From the NCBI RefSeq assembly GCF_000208865.1, contig NC_018397.1, positions 5,733,748 through 5,797,747 on the forward strand: 64,000 nucleotides of DNA, written 5' to 3'. The notes under the pieces are model-generated. The model was not told where the DNA came from, ran no database searches, and saw only the letters and a program-made list of their open reading frames with translations. Positions 60,847 through 64,000 of the stretch are shown piece after piece (the stretch's first letter is position 1; every line of letters starts with the position of its first letter). The position numbers and the translations under genes are program-made. The DNA comes from Neospora caninum Liverpool. Its lineage: Eukaryota; Apicomplexa; Conoidasida; Eucoccidiorida; Sarcocystidae.

Positions 60847-63128
60847 TTTATAAAATAACAATCATGCGTGTAGCGTTGCTTGGATCGTCGAAGGGTTTTG
60901 CTTTGGATAGCTAGATGGGGTCAACGTCGGTCGGCTGCTAACCGAGGAAACGACAGTTTGGCTAGAAACAGAAACACTGCCCAGCCCACCTCGTTCTTTC
61001 TGCAATGCGTCGTAGAGTCGCTTCCAGATGCGCTGTTGAAGGCGGCGCTCCTGATCGAGCAACGCGCCGGGGCCTGGACGCTTCGCCTCGAGAGCCCGGA
61101 TCTGAAGGGAAAGGCAGGGAAACACGAGAAAACTTGGAGACAAGCTCGGAAGCTTTTCCGCTCGTGGCCACACAGACGCTGATTTCCCAAGGCGCACATG
61201 CACCCCTCTCGCGTTTTTGCTCCTCTCGAGAACGATTCTTAGGCGCCCACTTTCGGATCTGTTTGCGATGTCTCCCTCTTTCCATCCAGGCTTCCTTTCC
61301 CTGATTCGTGACCGTGAGCAGGATAAGCACGAATCTCTCATTGGTTGTTTGGCGATGTCTCCCTGCCCCCCTCTTTGGTTCTCGCCGTGCTTGTCTTTCG
61401 CTCCACTTCCTCCTCTGACGCCACGTCCGTTGTGTTCGTCCTATCGTTCCCCTCCATTCGCTGACGCCACGTCCGTTGGGTTTCTCTAGCGTCTTTGCGT
61501 TCCTCCCCCACTGTCTCTCTCAGCCTCCTTTCGCTCTCACCTCGGTGACAACCGCCTCGTAGAGGTCCTTGGCGAAGGCATGGTCATGTGCGGCCTTGGC
61601 AAGGCGGGTGTCCTTCTCGATCAGGGTTTGACGCTGTCCAACGGCTTCTTGGCGCTTGCTTGTGAGTTCGTCGTTCTCCTGCTCGAGTTCCTCCAAGCGC
61701 TTGAGCGCTTTTTCTCTCTCCTTCTGAACCTGCACGCGTTTTTCTCCAATGACGTCCTCGGTTTGCTGACTCCTCCCTTCTCGCTCGCCCGGCATCTTCC
61801 GTCCCGCCGGAGTCACGACTTCGAGAATCCCAGCAAACGGCGCCGAGGGCGAAGACGCTCCGGCAAACCCAGGGCCGGCGTCCCGGTGCGGGGCTGCATG
61901 CGTCAGCCGCGACCGCAGCATGTCGCATGCGTCGAGCCAGAAATTGTCGTGGAGGCTCTTTTGGACGCTGTGGACCGCGGCGCCTTTGAAGTAGACAAGC
62001 TTTCGAACAGGAAACTGGAAAAGGCGCGCGAGCTCTTCCTTCATGAACTGCTGCATGCGTTGCTCTTCCTGGGGGGTTAGCGAGTCGCGAACGACGAAAA
62101 TCGTGTTTGCGTTCGTGAACGAAACAACGGTCTCTCGAATGGCCAACAGCAACGCTTCTCTTCGCCTCGCCTCCTGCGTCTTCCTGTCTTCTTCGTTTCT
62201 CCGAGCAAGCTCGTCTTGGGCACTCTGAGCACCGCCTGCGCACGCATCGCTCCTGTCGCCTCGCCCCGCTGATTCGGCCTTTACAGTCTCCGTCGGGAGA
62301 GACGCGCTGCGGTCGCCCGGCCACGCTTGAGAAGCCTGCATCTCGTCCAACTCTTCCACGACAAACTCCAGCTGTTCGTGGATAAAACATTCGACACCCA
62401 GCTCGCGCATTTGAGCCGTCGCGGTCGGCAGACGAACGCGGCCTCGCAGGTCCGTGCGAAGAAAGAGAGCGTGGCAATTCGACCGAGACAAAAACTTCAT
62501 TTCCTCCTCATCAGTGCACACAAAAGCCCCCACGCGACCTTGAAGAAGATGCTCAACATACGGCCGATACCTCGCCGATTTCACCTGCACGTACAAGCCA
62601 AACACTCCGCATAAGGTCGGGATACACATATATACATATGTATGTACGTATACAGATATATACATATATATATATATACATATATATAAAAATATAGATG
62701 CGCACATAAACATATATATATATATATATATATATAAAGAGAGAGACATTTGTCGAGGGCCGTAGGAAGAGATGCGCATTTTTGAACAAAAGGACAGTTG
62801 AATTTTTCAGTCACATCTCTCGCTGGCGTTTCGCCTCCTGCGACACAGCAAACAGCATCTGAGTCGTTCCCATCCTCGTGAACGTGTTCAGGAAGTTTCT
62901 GTTTTACATGGACGTGCATGCAAAGCGAAACTTCGTCGTCATGGTGGCGGACGACCCAACTCCTAAATGAGATTGCACACAGATCTACCTGTGAAGTAGT
63001 GTACACACACATATACATAAGCATATATATATATATATATATATATGTGTATGTATGTGTATGCCAATATGTATATATATATATATATATATATGTATAT
63101 GCATGCAAATGTACACGTGTACACGTGA

Positions 63129-63159
<31 letters not shown>

Positions 63160-64000
63160 CGCGTATTCACGCGGAGAGGCTCGAGTCGGAATGCCGAGAA
63201 AACACAGTGAGGGGTACCTGCGTAATGAAAGCGACAGGCCCGAATGTGTGCTTGAGTTTTCTCTCCTTGTGGAGCTGCAAGGCAGTCGAGAGACTTTGTT
63301 GTCGAGTTCGGTCTCCACCGCCGGGAGCGGACATGAAGTGAAGGAGGTTTTTGACTCGGACACTCTGGCGGTTTTCTTGTAGAACTGCTTTCTTTCGTCT
63401 CTCCGTCAGCGCTTGCCGCATCAAATCCTATCGACGAAAAAAGATGCAGGCACGATGCATGCACACTTGCGGTCGCTAGCGAGTCTTCACGCGTCCCCCA
63501 ATGGCGAGCTGGATGCAATAGATACGACCTTTCTGTGAGTGCGTGGGCTTCCCAGGCGCACTTTTTGAAGACATGAACAGAATGCACACAACCAGTGGAA
63601 TCCAAAATAGATGCAGGCATTGCCGTGAAGGTCCAAGGGGGTACGGTAGCAATATGCAGAACACACACACACACACATGTTGACGTAAATGTATTCAGGT
63701 ACACGCACATATACATGCAAGTATACGTGTCTAACGATATGTATACATATATGTCTATAGGCACAAAAATAGGTCGAAACGCACACACAGGCATATCTGA
63801 ATGTACAACCTAAATGGAGAACACTGTAAAACCTATAATTGGACGTTAATGTGTGGATGCAGCTTCTTGAAACAACCAGTTTCTACGCTCCAACTCTTCG
63901 TGAATCTGGTGACCCTATATGGTGCCTGCCGAATCTGGTATACTGTCTCTTTGAGCCTCTGCGCAAAGTTGCAAGGCGGAACGCAAACGCTGAGGCAACG
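57869..64000 (-). CDS. SMC5: SMC5, hinge to C-terminus (5' end beyond right edge)
   Basis: SMC5 pairs with SMC6 in the complex that handles recombination intermediates and DNA damage. Seven phased exons are visible: 63427-63218, 62584-61541, 61101-60990, 60619-60492, 60106-59514, 59072-58781, 58378-57869 (TGA). The first ends a coiled coil and enters the hinge ([11 protein letters not shown] joined to [20 protein letters not shown]). Exons 2-5 give the rest of the hinge and the returning coiled coil ([20 protein letters not shown]). Exon 6 has the C-terminal head with the ABC signature [18 protein letters not shown], and exon 7 the Walker B stretch [12 protein letters not shown], typical of SMC5 rather than other SMCs. 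A Lys/Arg-rich insertion (about 59840-59915), a Ser tract (about 58910-58980) and a Pro/Ser/Thr stretch after Walker B are lineage additions. The Walker A half lies outside the window. A short helical frame near 63.86-63.93 kb might be a further upstream exon, but I could not fix its borders. Confidence 0.95.
60176..60204. repeat. (AT)n microsatellite
   Basis: A pure AT run in the SMC5 intron between 60491 and 60107. Confidence 0.9.
60786..60846. repeat. (TA)n followed by (GA)n
   Basis: Interrupted TATATG units, a TA run, then a GA run, in the SMC5 intron between 60989 and 60620. Confidence 0.9.
61415..61478. repeat. 18-nt direct repeat in an SMC5 intron
   Basis: CTGACGCCACGTCCGTTG occurs at 61415-61432 and again at 61461-61478, inside the intron between 61540 and 61102. 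Confidence 0.85.
62657..63154. repeat. Cluster of five TA arrays in one SMC5 intron
   Basis: TA runs at about 62657-62697, 62711-62737, 63022-63046, 63070-63095 and 63129-63154 fill much of the intron between 63217 and 62585. ATGCAT-like and GTACAC sequences separate them. Confidence 0.9.

Overview
The window looks like nuclear DNA of a coccidian apicomplexan, most likely Toxoplasma gondii or a close relative (Hammondia, Neospora). The evidence is intron-rich genes with GTAAG/GTGAG donors and pyrimidine-rich acceptors, many (TA)n arrays inside introns, conserved proteins swollen by Ser/Arg/Glu-rich insertions, and an adenylyl cyclase with an N-terminal channel-like membrane domain, a layout known from apicomplexans and ciliates. 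The species is inferred, not proven. There are no bacterial features, no mobile element and no CRISPR array. All gene models were built by eye from splice sites and reading-phase agreement.

Layout. (1) 1-27306, minus: the N-terminal and central part of a giant VPS13-like lipid-transfer protein; the gene runs off the left edge. (2) 27307-30442: head-to-head intergenic region. (3) 30443-33966, plus: a DZIP1/Iguana-like C2H2 zinc-finger protein in six exons. (4) 33967-35531: convergent intergenic region. (5) 35532-40503, minus: an alpha-type adenylyl cyclase in 13 exons, with six membrane segments, an S4-like helix and one class III cyclase domain. (6) 40504-43872: divergent intergenic region with uncertain open frames. 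(7) 43873-46321, plus: a DUF167 (human C15orf40-like) protein in five exons, followed 185 bp later by (8) 46507-47694, plus: a class I SAM-dependent methyltransferase in two exons. (9) 49227-50006, minus: a possible small unknown protein. (10) 50646-56284, plus: eIF2B gamma in 11 exons. (11) 57869 to the right edge, minus: the hinge-to-C-terminus part of SMC5, whose N-terminal half lies outside the window.

The genes do not form one pathway. They are mostly housekeeping functions: lipid transfer at membrane contacts, translation initiation, chromosome maintenance, and cyclic-nucleotide signalling. Two points stand out. The cyclase has Gln and Thr where its family keeps the purine-selecting Lys and the transition-state Asn, so it may be inactive or have changed activity. 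A DZIP1-like ciliary factor sits next to it in a block of about 17-23 kb that lacks the TA microsatellites seen on both sides.
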